NCBI GenBank assembly: GCA_011032825.1
Contig: JAADJZ010000042.1
Coordinates: forward strand, 62,001-126,000
Direction: 5' to 3'
Length of the DNA stretch: 64,000 nt
Source of the DNA: Massariosphaeria phaeospora
Taxonomy: Eukaryota; Ascomycota; Dothideomycetes; Pleosporales
The position numbers and the translations under genes are program-made. The notes under the pieces were generated by a model. The model ran no database searches and had not been told where the DNA came from. It saw nothing but the letters and a program-made list of their open reading frames with translations. Positions 11,556 to 22,600 of this stretch are shown in pieces (the first letter of the stretch is position 1; every line of letters starts with the position of its first letter).

Positions 11556-12946
11556 CTCTAAACTCTACCGTCGTCCCTCGCCAAGCTGCATCGGCCGCAA
11601 CATCCATCATTGAGATGCTTCTCATAGATATCGACATTGGCGAAGGGCTGATCGAGATTACACCTTACCTCCACTCAATGATCGAAAACGCGTGCATCTT
11701 CTTGCTGAAGATCATTGCTAGCATAGTAGCCAGTTCATCGACGACAGTATGGTCTTTGACATGACGAGGAAAGTGGTACAGCAATTTCGATCTACAGCTG
11801 TAGGAAAGTGGCCCCTCGTTCATTTGATAGTTGATGGTTTAGAGAAGATAGTTGCTGCTAAGATTAGAAGCCTATCAACGCTCACTCGCCAGTCCCGCGC
11901 ACAATATAATTACGACCGTAGCACGAGCTTACCGCTAACGCCTAATATAACAGGTCTCTATAGAGTTGCGGACATCAGGCGGCTAGAGCGACGATTTAGA
12001 TGTTGGCAGCACACCATTCCTGCACTTTAACTCTGGCGGATTCGACTTTAATCGTCCTCTAATTCAGCGAGGCGGGTGTACCCAATACTAACATGCTCAT
12101 ACCCCCACATTAGGGTCGACGTGTACGATACCGACCTCCCGAATCACATATGCCTCAGTCTGTGCATTTGCCAGCGCATCACCTACGCCGCCTTGAGACA
12201 CCCACGAGTCCGATCGCGAGCTTCAGCTCAAGCTTCTGTAGAATACCGGCATCCGCCACTCGGATCAAGGACCGGCATTCCGCTGCACCATACGATTCGA
12301 GGTTGACTCAACTACATAGCCTGTATGTGTATGTCACAAGGTTACGAGTCACTGCACACGAACTTCCAGATCCGAACTCACCCCTCATTTTGTGTCTCAT
12401 GATCATATCGCGCACTTGGTGTGAACCATTCGCCTTTACTATTGATTCCACTATCGAATCCACGGTCGCCCGGGCACTCGCGTGTGTATGTCCGGTCCTC
12501 TTTCCTGCCATCTCGCGGAATTAAAGAGAGCCAGACGATAGCCTGGGGCAATCGTTTTCTTTGGGAAAAGTGTAAATGTACAAATGATGCTGGTCTGTGT
12601 CACCAGGTTGGGCATGAGCAATGCGGTGTCCCAGTTGCTCTCCTCTTTCCTGCTTCCGTACCTCATATTGAAGTTTCAGACTGATGCTGCAGTGCACATT
12701 TCGTGCCACAGATTGTCCAATCAGTGCGGCTTTCTGAGTACCGACATCGGGATCACTTTGAGTTGTTCAACGTTTCAACAGATGTTGATTGGATAGACAA
12801 GGTATGCCGCGGATTCCTGGTCTCGCATGTGTAAGCTTCAAGCTCAACAGAATAGGCTTACTCTTCTGATTTATTCCCACTCGTTCAATCCTCCTCTCCT
12901 TGCTCTCTGTTCTACTATTCTCGATCAAAGCCAACCTCCATCTGCC
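11556..12946. other. Gene-poor stretch, probable decayed DNA
   Basis: Only short open frames without recognisable motifs. Part may be the unreadable remainder of the Zn2Cys6 relic. No transposon end, RNA gene or tandem array was found by eye. Confidence 0.4.
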
Positions 12947-13783
12947 ATGACGGATTCTCGCCCTTCAAACGCCACCGGCTCCCGGTTCTCCTTTGTGGGG
13001 GAGGAATCCCCGAACAATTTGTTGAGTGACCTTGCCCCGCTCCTCACGCTCTTCAGAGAGACTGTTACGAAGCAATTTTTGAGCATGTCCTTCGGATGGG
13101 CTGATAATATACTGATTGCGGTGGGTCCTCTCGGTATGGTGACGATCATAGTGAGCGCCATACGGGTTGGTGGTGAGCGACGGCTCAAGGCGCTCGTGGG
13201 TAGGACAAGAGAAAGTAAAGCTACAACGGAGGCTGAGCTACTGACTTCAACATCCGATGATGTCTGTGAGTTGTGGAACGGACAAGAAGTAGTGCGCCAG
13301 CCAGGCAGACCAGACACAACAGAGCTTGTTTTAGTAGCGATACCGCCAAATGCCAGAGCGCCCGAGAACGACTGGAATTTCGAGATCACTACTTTGTCCT
13401 CAGCTGTCCGCGACGGAGACTTCGTTCCCGCGATCCTACCACGTATGAAAACAACTGCCAGCACTCGACAACGTGCGATCGAGTTTCCTTGGCTAGCAGA
13501 AGGAGCCCCAAATTTGACTCTGAATATGCCAGGAGCTATCACCCGTAAAGATGAGCTCTGGGGCTGGGCGATCCTCGGTTTGATCGGTCAAGCAATCGAC
13601 CACGAAACCGGGGACTGCTACTGCGCTGGGTTCTCGTCTCAGTGTAGACTGCATATGCAACTCGAGGAGGGTGCGGTAGCACAGGCAGGAGCAGGACTGG
13701 GGATAAAAGTCTGTTTCGAGGATGAACGTTCGTCAACGGAAAGATTCATTGGTACTTTTGGATATCTTAAACGCCGGCCGTGA
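12947..13783 (+). CDS. Short protein with the N-terminal membrane domain seen in fungal ankyrin/NLR-like proteins (278 aa)
   Basis: Start chosen at the ATG at 12947, because the 40 codons before it look like leader sequence. Residues of about 43-66 (FGWADNILIAVGPLGMVTIIVSAI) form a hydrophobic segment followed by RVGG, then a conserved motif STSDDVCELWNGQEVVR. From memory, this combination is common at the N-terminus of large fungal proteins that continue into ankyrin repeats or NLR-like parts. Here the frame ends after FGYLKRRP, with no repeats, so it is either a short stand-alone member or a truncated gene. It ends 20 bp before the convergent rhodopsin-like gene. Function unknown; a role in self/non-self or stress signalling is only inference from the larger relatives. 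Confidence 0.62.
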   Translation: MTDSRPSNATGSRFSFVGEESPNNLLSDLAPLLTLFRETVTKQFLSMSFGWADNILIAVGPLGMVTIIVSAIRVGGERRLKALVGRTRESKATTEAELLTSTSDDVCELWNGQEVVRQPGRPDTTELVLVAIPPNARAPENDWNFEITTLSSAVRDGDFVPAILPRMKTTASTRQRAIEFPWLAEGAPNLTLNMPGAITRKDELWGWAILGLIGQAIDHETGDCYCAGFSSQCRLHMQLEEGAVAQAGAGLGIKVCFEDERSSTERFIGTFGYLKRRP

Positions 13784-13803
13784 GATGCTGGATCGCGAAC
13801 CCT

Positions 13804-15048
13804 TCATCGTACCTCGAATTCCCTCCTCACTTCAATAGCATTCAACGGCAAAGATGTCACTCCGAATCCATCCGGGTTCCTGCTAGGTTCATACGCAAGT
13901 GCTCTTTCACTCTCCGTCTCTGTGTCCATGTCCGCCGACCTGTACTTTTTTCCAGTTCCAGAACTACCGAAGCCGAATCTGTTCGAGTTCCCGGATGGGC
14001 CGTTTGGGCCAGACGAGGCTCCTGCTGAGTCTAGTCCTTTATTGGATACTAAACGGAGGAGAGGTCTGAGTGTCGGCAGACAGGAGGCCGTGATGGCGCT
14101 GGAATAAATTAGTCTGGGCTAACGGCAGTGCAGCGTCGGGACGGCTCACCAGTATATCTCGATTGCAGTCCATTTCATCAGAGTCACCGAATCCCATGTT
14201 GGATCCACGAGCGAAAAATGATTGAGGATGTTTGCCAATCGAACAGCGGAAATGACGCATGTCGCACCGCCCATGACCAGTGTAACGGCGACCAGAAGCT
14301 TTTGTTTCACCGGAATCTGCAAGCGCCAAACATACGGTATCGGCAGTAGCGTGAGCGCGAAGTCGGTGAACATGTTGGGCCAACTGATGCCAACATAAGT
14401 TTTGTAGTTATCGAGGCAGTAACGATCGGTGATGGTAAGATCCCAAAAGGCCGCCACTGGGACACAGTTGAAAACGCTGATGAACAACTACACATATCAG
14501 TGAGCTTCTGTGCTAGAGTGTTGGGATAGATGTATACTAACCACCATAATCCACCAGGACACAGAGACTACCAAAAGACCGATCAGATACCATCGCATTG
14601 AAGTTCGACTGAAGATCCGCCACAGAAACATGATGATGGAGCACTTGGCCGCAGTGAGTGCAGCGCCATATAGCTGTTCTAGCGCGAAGATTGTCTTTAA
14701 CAAGGTCGGAACCGCGTTAGGATTTACGAGTGTCACGGCGGCCACGATGTGTCGCCCATAGCCGATGTCTCTCCATACGCTGGCGACGGTGGCGTAGACA
14801 CCGATACCACAAATCTATCATTGTGTTAAATACACTGTCGCGAACTTGTGGGACGCGAAACATACACCCGCTACTAGTGACAAGTAATCATCCCACCACA
14901 GTGGCTTCTTCGCGACCCACCCAGCCGCGAATCTCAGAAAGAGGGCCAGGAGTGAGAGTCCAAACGTTACCGTCGCAGGAACAAAGAACTCATCCCATCG
15001 ATCCGCGGCTAAGAATTCAGGAGTCGGTAGAGGGGCTTCGGAACCCAT
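13804..15048 (-). CDS. Integral membrane protein, fungal rhodopsin-like (SAT4/PTH11-related) family, 362 aa
   Basis: Four exons: 15048-14866, 14814-14542, 14487-14150 and 14098-13804. Introns are 51, 54 and 51 bp. The first two have GTATGT and GTTAGT donors, the third GTGAGC. Joined length is 1089 nt (362 codons plus TGA). The protein has about seven hydrophobic segments and family marks: WWDDYL after TM2, KCSIIMFLWRIF in TM3, NCVPVAAFW in TM4, DFALTLLPIPYVW in TM5 and CLPTLRPLL after TM7, then a hydrophilic tail ending FEVR. No cysteine-rich CFEM domain precedes it. Members of this family sit in the plasma membrane. Some (PTH11) act as surface sensors, but most have no known ligand. The intact splice phases argue for a working gene. 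Confidence 0.87.
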
Positions 15049-15968
15049 TATAACGAATGGTGGACGGGTGAGAGCGGATGAACGTGCGACGATGGCTCAG
15101 GTATCTGACCTTTAAGAGACGAGCGGGAACCGCAGCCTTGGCAATGAGCCGTGTGGGTGTGAAGGCAGGCGAGCATGTGTTCCCATGTCACACATTAAGC
15201 TCGAAAGGGGCACTGCGACAGGATCAAACCTGCGGCAAGGACCCTTCGGACAACCCGAGTGGACGGTACAGCCGGGGATTTCCTGATAAATTGCTTTGAC
15301 AAGGAAAGCCATCCATAACGGTGAACTGCTCCGTATCCAAGTCACAGTATGTACTATCGGGTTCTTTGCTGAATCGCCGAGGCACATCCGAAGGCTGTGT
15401 CTCGGACTACTTCGGTCCGTATTACATCAGAACGTTAATCGGCCTAAAGATGCGCACATGGATTACCCTCACAGGGTACCCGGTAGGCGTAGAGAGGCTG
15501 CGACGGGGCAAACGCGACTCTGCTATTAGCGGGACCAATAGCGTAGACTAAAGACCTCATTCAATAGGGCACGTGATTGGGCTGTTCCGAGGTCGCTTAT
15601 TTGGCGGCCCCACAGTTAGAATATTCACATCACTTGTTGCGGTAATAGACAGTTAAGCGACTTCTCAGCCAAACACCAGGTAACCTATACTTCCTACAAA
15701 CGCTAAGGTCCCTTACAGTACGCTGGATTATCCTAATACTGGTAACTATCTATAAAGTAATATACTTTGTAAAGTGCGCCTTATACCTTGCAACGCCTTG
15801 CTGCCTTTGTACGTAGCTAATAAATCCGGCGTATGTAAGAGATCTTGGCGGTTATGGGTTATCTTCATTGGAAGTGTGGGTCATCTGTATGGTTTCGCAC
15901 CTGCTTCTCACGATGCATTTCCTTTGCCTCCATGGGCTAGGCTCGAACAGTACGGTAAGCAGCTTCTC
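15049..15968. other. Intergenic, no gene recognised
   Basis: Lies upstream of the rhodopsin-like gene (its promoter would be at 15049-15300) and of the FSH1-type relic. Short frames only. Composition dips toward AT near 15600-15800. Nothing else supported. Confidence 0.45.
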
Positions 15969-16781
15969 ATGGTAAATCTTTGTTGTATCTACTCGGGCTA
16001 ATGAAGAAGCACAGAGATTTCAGGCTCAGGTTGCCGTCATCATAGCAGAACTGGGTGATGAACACACGTACGATTTCGTCAACGGTCCGGTTGAGTCGGC
16101 ACCAGCTGCGGGTACCCTCCATCGCATCTACCACCTGAGTTCTCGCTGCTAATTGATACCCCCGGTGTAGAATTGTTTGACCAACTGGCCTGGAGCAAAG
16201 GCAAAGGCATCGGACCGGACGTCTGCTATTCGTTCTTCAACTGGTACGAGCCCCAGAGCATTCTGGATGCTCTCGACTGGCTGTCTTCATACACACAAGA
16301 AAACGGCCCCTACGACGCAGTCATGGCTTTCTCGCAAAGCACTTGCCTGACAGCCACGCTGTTGCTGCAACATCACGCCCTGCATCCGGACGCCGAACCA
16401 CTATTCCGCTGCGGAGTTTTCTTCCAGGGTATTCTGCCGTTGAAGATTGAGGCTCTTTCCGAGGGGCGAAGGATCCAGTTCGGCAATGTTAGTCCCGATG
16501 AAGCCAAACTGTGCGATGATGTGCCGGACAAGGGTGCCGAGGACGAGTCCGTGGACGCATTGGAGCCATTGGGCATCCCCACTGCCCACGTCTGGGGAAC
16601 AAACGACACGTTTCCGTTGCCACAGGGCGAACGGCTCAGCCATTTGTTTTCTAAGAGTCTCAGGACACATGTCACGCACCAGGACGGCCATGCGATTCCA
16701 GGAGCCAAGAATATGGACGGAGTCCGCAGAATCGTGAGGGCCATACGAAAGACTACGGAGCGGGCGCAGATGTTGCATTAG
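15969..16781 (+). pseudogene. Broken FSH1-type serine hydrolase gene
   Basis: The intact C-terminal frame, from about 16121 to the stop at 16779-16781, matches the FSH1/DUF341 serine hydrolase family of small alpha/beta hydrolases, several of which sit in fungal metabolite clusters. The nucleophile serine is present in MAFSQST, where the family has GxSQG, so both elbow glycines are replaced. An Asp in VWGTNDTF and a His in DGHAIP could complete the triad. Upstream, the expected start is split over two other frames: LGDEHTYDFVNGPVE at about 16050-16095 is a clear family motif, but shifts are needed near 15990 and near 16115. A start at 16173 has no ATG. I read this as a decayed gene, although a mis-sequenced or alternatively spliced gene cannot be excluded. 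Confidence 0.66.
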
Positions 16782-17586
16782 CTTACTTTATTTAGACTGT
16801 GGGCCCTGCTTGTCTGGAAAGTACGACGGGGGCGCTAGATACCTCCAGCTTTTGACGCATGAACCTCGTCTTCCAACGACTGCTTTCCCTTTCTTAGGTG
16901 TGGATTGATTGTTCTTACATGCACTTCGCCTCCTCGGACCGCGGCTGCGTACATATCGACTGGGATTCTGGTTGGATACTCAGCGCAGGGGCATGCGTCG
17001 GCCGGCAATGGCTTTGTATGACCTGCTTATTCCATACGGAGTACTGTCGATGTGTTGGGAACAGGCAGGAGGCTGGTCAATAACAGCGGGGGGGTTAAGG
17101 TTGCGCGGTCCGTGCCAGATCTGCTCTCCCGTCCGTCTTACGAGCATGCTCCCGGTGGTGGCGGCCTAAGGGCTCGCCAATCACGCATACGGCTAAAGGA
17201 CGGGTGAGTCCGCGCAAACACGCTCCGAGTTTGTTTTCGTGAGTCGTGACAAACGTGGGGGACGGGTGGTTATTGCTGATTTTTGCTAGCGAGGCCGCAA
17301 TGTCGCAATGAACGTAGGGCTACCTACCCGTCCCTAGGGGAAATGGAGCCCGAGACCGCCCGGTGTTGATGGCGTAAGCCTCACCGCACCCCTCGCTGAC
17401 CACTCAAGCATCTGTTCCTTGCGCACGCTCATGCGACGAGATTCTGAACGCACCCTCATCGATCACTGCTTGATCTGGGCGTTCTTTTCACCCACGACGG
17501 CTAAAGTCCGTTACGCAATCCCGTAGTGCTAAAATTGACTAGGTGTGGGTTACACGCGGGATCAACTACATCCTATCGCGTGGGCT
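16782..17586. other. Intergenic, no gene recognised
   Basis: GC-balanced, with short frames only. At 17201-17213 lies CGG-N6-CCG followed by CGC, a loose relative of the sites described at 28.1-28.3 kb. No coding or RNA feature supported. Confidence 0.4.
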
Positions 17587-18424
17587 CTACGGCTTGAACA
17601 GCTCCGCCAGTTCTAAAACGACCTTGATGACCTCGTCTCTGACCTGCAGGTCGATTCCATGAGGCCCCTTGATACTTCGTGTCAACTTGATGCCACTCTT
17701 CTGCAAGTAAGATTGCACGAGCTCGGGGGTGACAATGGGGTCGTCTTCCAACGCGACAAAGGCAATGATCCCATCGTAATTCGGGTCTCTGAACGGCGCG
17801 TAGGAAACCGGAGTCCCGATGGCAGATGCCGCACAGGGCTTCATCTTCGCAAACCAAGCCTTGGCTTCTTCGATGGGCAGTCCGGGCCAGAGTTGGCTGG
17901 CATCGGTGAACATTAACGTGCCGGGCTTGTCCTGTGGGTGTGCAATCATGTCAGCATGGCCGTCACTGTCAAGAAAAGAGCGACCCTAAGTTCCGGCCTA
18001 TACGCACCCCGGGACCAATCCACGATGGAATCTCAGCGATGCCCAGCGTCTGCAAGGCGGACTCTCCCGGCTCGGTGCAGAACGAGGCCGCATAGATGAT
18101 ACCGATCACTCCGCCCTTTTGGCCTTTTGACGCCCGTTCTTTTTTGCTCAGGCCTTGCACCGCTCCGGCGCCGTAGGTACCTCCGTAGGAGTGACACAGC
18201 AGGATGATGTCCTTACCCTCGTCGAGGAGAGGGGCGAGCATGGTGTCCCGCGCGAATGCAACGTCCGTGTCGACGGTGACAGCAGTCGCGTCTTCGGCTT
18301 CGATGCTCGGTGGGTTTCCGCACACGGTGGGAAAGCCCTTGGCCTCGAGGTCGGCGCGAAGACCACCGTAATGCTCGGCCGTGGTGGCGGCGCCGGCCAT
18401 GATGGCAATGGTTGGGGATGTCAT
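17587..18424 (-). CDS. Alpha/beta hydrolase (259 aa), possible cluster hydrolase
   Basis: Two exons, 18424-18024 and 17965-17587, joined length 780 nt. The protein opens with TSPTIAIMAGAATTAEHYGG (strand and oxyanion region). The nucleophile elbow is CHSYGG with Ser79. The C-terminal part has a likely acid in FVALEDDPIV and the catalytic His in KGPHG, as in the family of small AB-hydrolases common in fungal metabolite loci. The acceptor TTGACAG is clear. The obvious donor (GTGCGT at 18007) leaves the second exon out of frame; only a weak GTGGAT donor at 18023 keeps it open, giving a 58-bp intron. Either this donor is used or the gene carries a small lesion. It starts about 1.2 kb from the PKS start and is transcribed away from it, so a role in product release or ester cleavage is plausible but inferred. 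Confidence 0.74.
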
Positions 18425-19606
18425 GGCGGTCCACCTACACTGCTGATGAGGAGTAGAGATAGGATAGGAGAATGATTGCTGGAGGAGAGAAGCACGCAGG
18501 GCAGGAGCGTCTGCAGAAAAGATAAGGCGCGCAAACGCCGCTTCGAGGGGTCTCGGGCACTTACGGCCAATCCCTGTTATCACGACAACCAGCTCCAGCG
18601 GCAGAGAGGCGCAGCCCGGCGTTTGTGCACCTCGTCGGCGTCTAATCGCTTGGTGGTGAACCGTGAGACCCAGCGCGGGCGGCTACGGGTCAACGGCAGC
18701 GGATCCTCCGAGCCCCGCACCGCCGTCAGCCAGCCGTCGCCAGGCCCACGGCGCAACCTACTTAGTAAGTCAGGCCACCACACTGTCTCTGGTCTCCGGA
18801 TTGACTCTGGACCATCTTGAGGCGTCTTCGGCATGCGTCTGGCGTGTGTGCGCGGCGTGCGTCGAATATTGACCTCATGCTCAAGCGCCGACTGCGCCGT
18901 TGCGCTACCCCGCCCCGCGTCTAGCGGAGCGCAGCCCGACCCTGTTTTGCTCTCTCCGATACCCATCCGCACACCAAGCGTCCGTGGTCAGATTCTCTCC
19001 GGCAACCGTGTGGTCAAACTATTTAGCCATATTGCGGCATCTTGACCCCAGCTGGCCTGGGCGCCGGATTTCGAAGAGCTTAGCATTACGGAGTACAGTT
19101 CGGCGGACTCTGCAGTCCATGAACTGGATGGACGCGGACGACCTGGATGCCATATCTGGCGTCTGTGGGATCTAGCCACACCTGCGGCTAGAGCAATAGT
19201 CAGTTCAGTAACTGGATGGACGCATCATACCTGGATACCATATCTGGCGTCTGTGGGATCTAGCCACACCTGCGGCTAGAGCAATAGTTCGGTCTCCGCG
19301 TATACAGTATTACGCCCAGCCAATTGCGCAAGGCTCTTGCCACGTCGGTAGCAGTAAACGGCGGATCGGTACCAGTAAACGGCGGTGTGGGCCCTTTCTT
19401 TCCACATGAAGGTGGAAAAGACATAGTTAGGTACTTTGCCGCGGTCACCCCTCTTCGCTTCATCACGCTCGTCCTGTTCTCTTTTACCATACCGTCACGG
19501 TGGAGACACCCATTAAGTGACAGCCATCCGCCTCGCTGGTAGCAGGGTCCCACGATAGAAGACTTTCCAACCACTCGGGTCCTTGAAGCATTCGCCACCT
19601 TGAACC
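18425..19606. promoter_or_regulatory. Divergent upstream region of hydrolase and HR-PKS
   Basis: About 1.2 kb between two divergently transcribed genes, so it should hold both promoters. It contains an 88-bp direct duplication (next entry), a repeated CAGTAAACGGCGG (two copies between 19350 and 19385) and an inverse-strand AGAGTCCGCC at about 19104-19113 that resembles half of the CGG-N5-CCG sites near the MFS gene. No TATA box is obvious. Confidence 0.5.
19122..19288 (+). repeat. 88-bp tandem duplication with internal hairpin
   Basis: Copy 1 is 19122-19209. Copy 2 is 19210-19288, which lacks the last 9 bp. Both start AACTGGATGGACGC and share an identical block from the CATATCTGGCG region through GAGCAATAGT. 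Each copy holds a short stem, TCTAGCC ... GGCTAGA (19171-19177 with 19186-19192 in copy 1). It lies 320-485 bp upstream of the PKS start. Confidence 0.88.
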
Positions 19607-22600
19607 ATGCCACACAGAGAAAGCCCCCCAGCGACACCACCACACACACCACACCATATGCCGCAACCTACAGATGTGCTGGAGCCTTTAGCCATTGTCG
19701 GCTTCTCGATCAAATTCCCCGGCGATGCAAACACTTCCGAAGCCTTCTGGCGCATGATATCAGAGAAACGTTGCGCCTCAACCGATTTTCCGGAAAGCCG
19801 GCTCAACATTGATTCGTTTTACCATCCGGATGGAACACGCACTGATTCGGTGCCTCTCCACAATGCCCACTTTCTGCGCGAGGATATCGGAGCCTTCGAT
19901 GCACCGTTCTTTTCGCTTACGCCTTCAGAAGCACTATCTATGGACCCACAACATAGAGGCTTGATGGAGTGCGCATACCACGCTTTGGAGAGTGCGGGCA
20001 TACCACTCGCGCGCGTGTCCGATTCGAAGACTGGTGTCTTTTGTGGCACATTTACCGACGATTACCGCATCAGCACATTCAAAGACGTCGCTGCGATGCC
20101 AAAGCACGCTGCCACAGGGATAGGACAGAACTTTACAGCAAATCGGCTGAGTTGGGCCTTCAACCTGAAGGGTCCCAGCTTGCAAATCGATACGGCGTGT
20201 TCAAGTAGCATGATCGCGTTGGACCTTGCGTGCCAGAGTCTGCGGTCTGGTGACAGTACTATGGTAAGCTTTACCCGGTTACATAGGTTGCTCGTGCACC
20301 AACTACACGGATACACGTCACTCACTGAATCACAGGCACTGGTCGGAGGCTCTAATATTATCAGTAGCGTAGAGACTACCATGGCACTTTCAGCCATGGG
20401 ATTCCTGTCGCCGGATGGCCGCTGTTTCTCCTTTGACGAGCGTGGCAACGGTTATGCTCGAGGTGAAGGATTCGGTGTACTTGTAGTCAAACGTCTCGGA
20501 GATGCTGTTCGGGACGGTGACATAGTCCGTGCTGTTGTCCGCTCTAGTGGCTCCAATCAAAATGGACGTAACCGAAGTATTACTCAAACTAGCAAGGCGG
20601 ATCAGGTTCAACTCATGCACGATACCTATAAAAAGGCTGGCCTTGACCCGGCAGTGACGCGATTTGTCGAAGCGCATGGCACCGGTACAGCTGTTGGCGA
20701 TCCCAACGAGGCCAACGCCATTGGGGAGGCCTTTGGCGAGTTTCGGAGCGCTGATTCGCCTTTGTACATGTAAGTACCAACGTAACGTTACTTTTAAACG
20801 AACGACACTAACTGTCCAAGTGGGGCTGTCAAGAGTAATATTGGCCATCTTGAAGGCGCATCGGGTATCGCGGGAATCGTAAAGACGATACTAGCTCTCG
20901 AAAAAGGAACTATACCACCGAACGCTAATCTACAGAAGCTCAATCCTCGCATCAAGGCTAAAGCTCACCATCTGGAATTCCCGACATCAAGTGTACCATG
21001 GCCTACCGACGTCTACATCCGAAGAGCGTCTATCAATTCCTTTGGGTTCGGTGGCTCCAATGCACACGTCGTGCTCGACGATGCCGCTAGCTTTTTACAC
21101 TCTCGACGCTTGAGTGCTAATCATCTCACAACTGCGATACCTACAGAAATGTTTCTCCGCCAGCGCTGTGACTCGGTGGTGTCAATGCCAAATGGATTTG
21201 AGCATGACGAGCTGAACGATTCCGAGGACCAAATGATACGTCTCCTTCCACTATCATCTTTCAACGAGCACGGATTGAAGCGTCTAATCTCATCCTACTC
21301 GTCGCATTTATCCTCTACCGTCAATTCGTCATCCTACCTTTCCGATCTGGCCTACACACTTGGCAGTAGGCGTTCACATCTTCAATCTCGCAGTTTTGCT
21401 CTTATCAATGCACCTTCCGACCTAGCGCACATTGCCGACTTTCTCACCAAACCCCTCCGGTCTTCGTCGAAGCTCGGTCTTGGTTTCGTATTCACTGGCC
21501 AGGGAGCTCAGTACGCCGGCATGGGTCGGGAGTTATTGAAGTACCCTGAGTTCCAGAACACGTTCATACAGGTAGAAGAGGTTATGAAAGAACTGGGGTG
21601 TCCTTGGTCACTAAGCGAAGAGTTGATGAAGCCTTCGGGAGAGTCCCGGATCGATCGTCCCGAATTCAGCCAACCGCTTTGCACAGCATTACAGATATCC
21701 CTACTTCACCTTCTGAAAGCTTGTGGATTACACCCGGGTACCGTGGTTGGCCACTCCAGTGGGGAGATTGCGGCGGCCTATGCGGCAGGGGCGTTATCCT
21801 TTGAATCTGCCTGCAAAGTTGCTTATTTCAGGGGATGCCTGACAGCCGAGTTGTGTGCATCTACTGAAAAGCGTAACGGAGGTATGCTCGCAGTTGGCCT
21901 ATCCGAGGCAGAGATACACCAATATTTTGCACAACTTCACTCGGATCCGGTAAATCAGGGCGTCGTCGCCGGATGCATCAACAGCCCCAGAAGTATAACA
22001 GTGTCTGGCGATGCTGCCCAGATAGATGCCTTGAAGACACTACTCGATGCTGATGGGGTATTTAATCGGCGCCTCAAGGTCGACGTCGCATACCATTCTT
22101 CTCACATGGCACCCATTGCATCGCACTATGCTGATGCCTTACGGGCCATTTCCCCTGGCGAACCTTCGGATACCGTCATGGTTTCTTCAGTGACTGGGCA
22201 GCGAATTGGTTCGGCGGAACTGTGTACACCGGAATACTGGGTGCGTAACCTTGTCTCGCCGGTCCGGTTCAGCGACGCCGTGGGAGTTATTGCGAATGCG
22301 CGACCAGCACCCAGCACAATCAAATCAAAAGCCCACGGCATACCTCCGACGTACAATCTCGTCGAGTTGGGCCCTCACTCCACTCTGCAAGGCCCTATTC
22401 GCGATACACTTGCGAAATCGACCCGCGGGAAAGAGCTCAGTTATCTTTCCGCACTGAAAAGAAACACGGATCCCGTGGATACGGTGCTTCAGGTGATCGG
22501 CAAACTGTGGTGTCATGGCTATCCCGTTGATCTATCTCGAATCAACCGCGTGGGGAAGTTGTCCGGAAAGATTCCGCCGAAGTTGCTTCCGGATCTTCCA

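Noticed and set aside
16173..16781. Treating the FSH1-type frame as an intact short gene
   Set aside because: It has no ATG at its start, lacks the N-terminal strand and oxyanion part, and clear family sequence lies upstream in other frames.
20264..20335. Reading straight through the first PKS intron
   Set aside because: The 72 bp are in frame and open, but they have GTAAGC and CACAG ends and would put 24 foreign residues between DSTM and ALVGG, which are continuous in ketosynthases.
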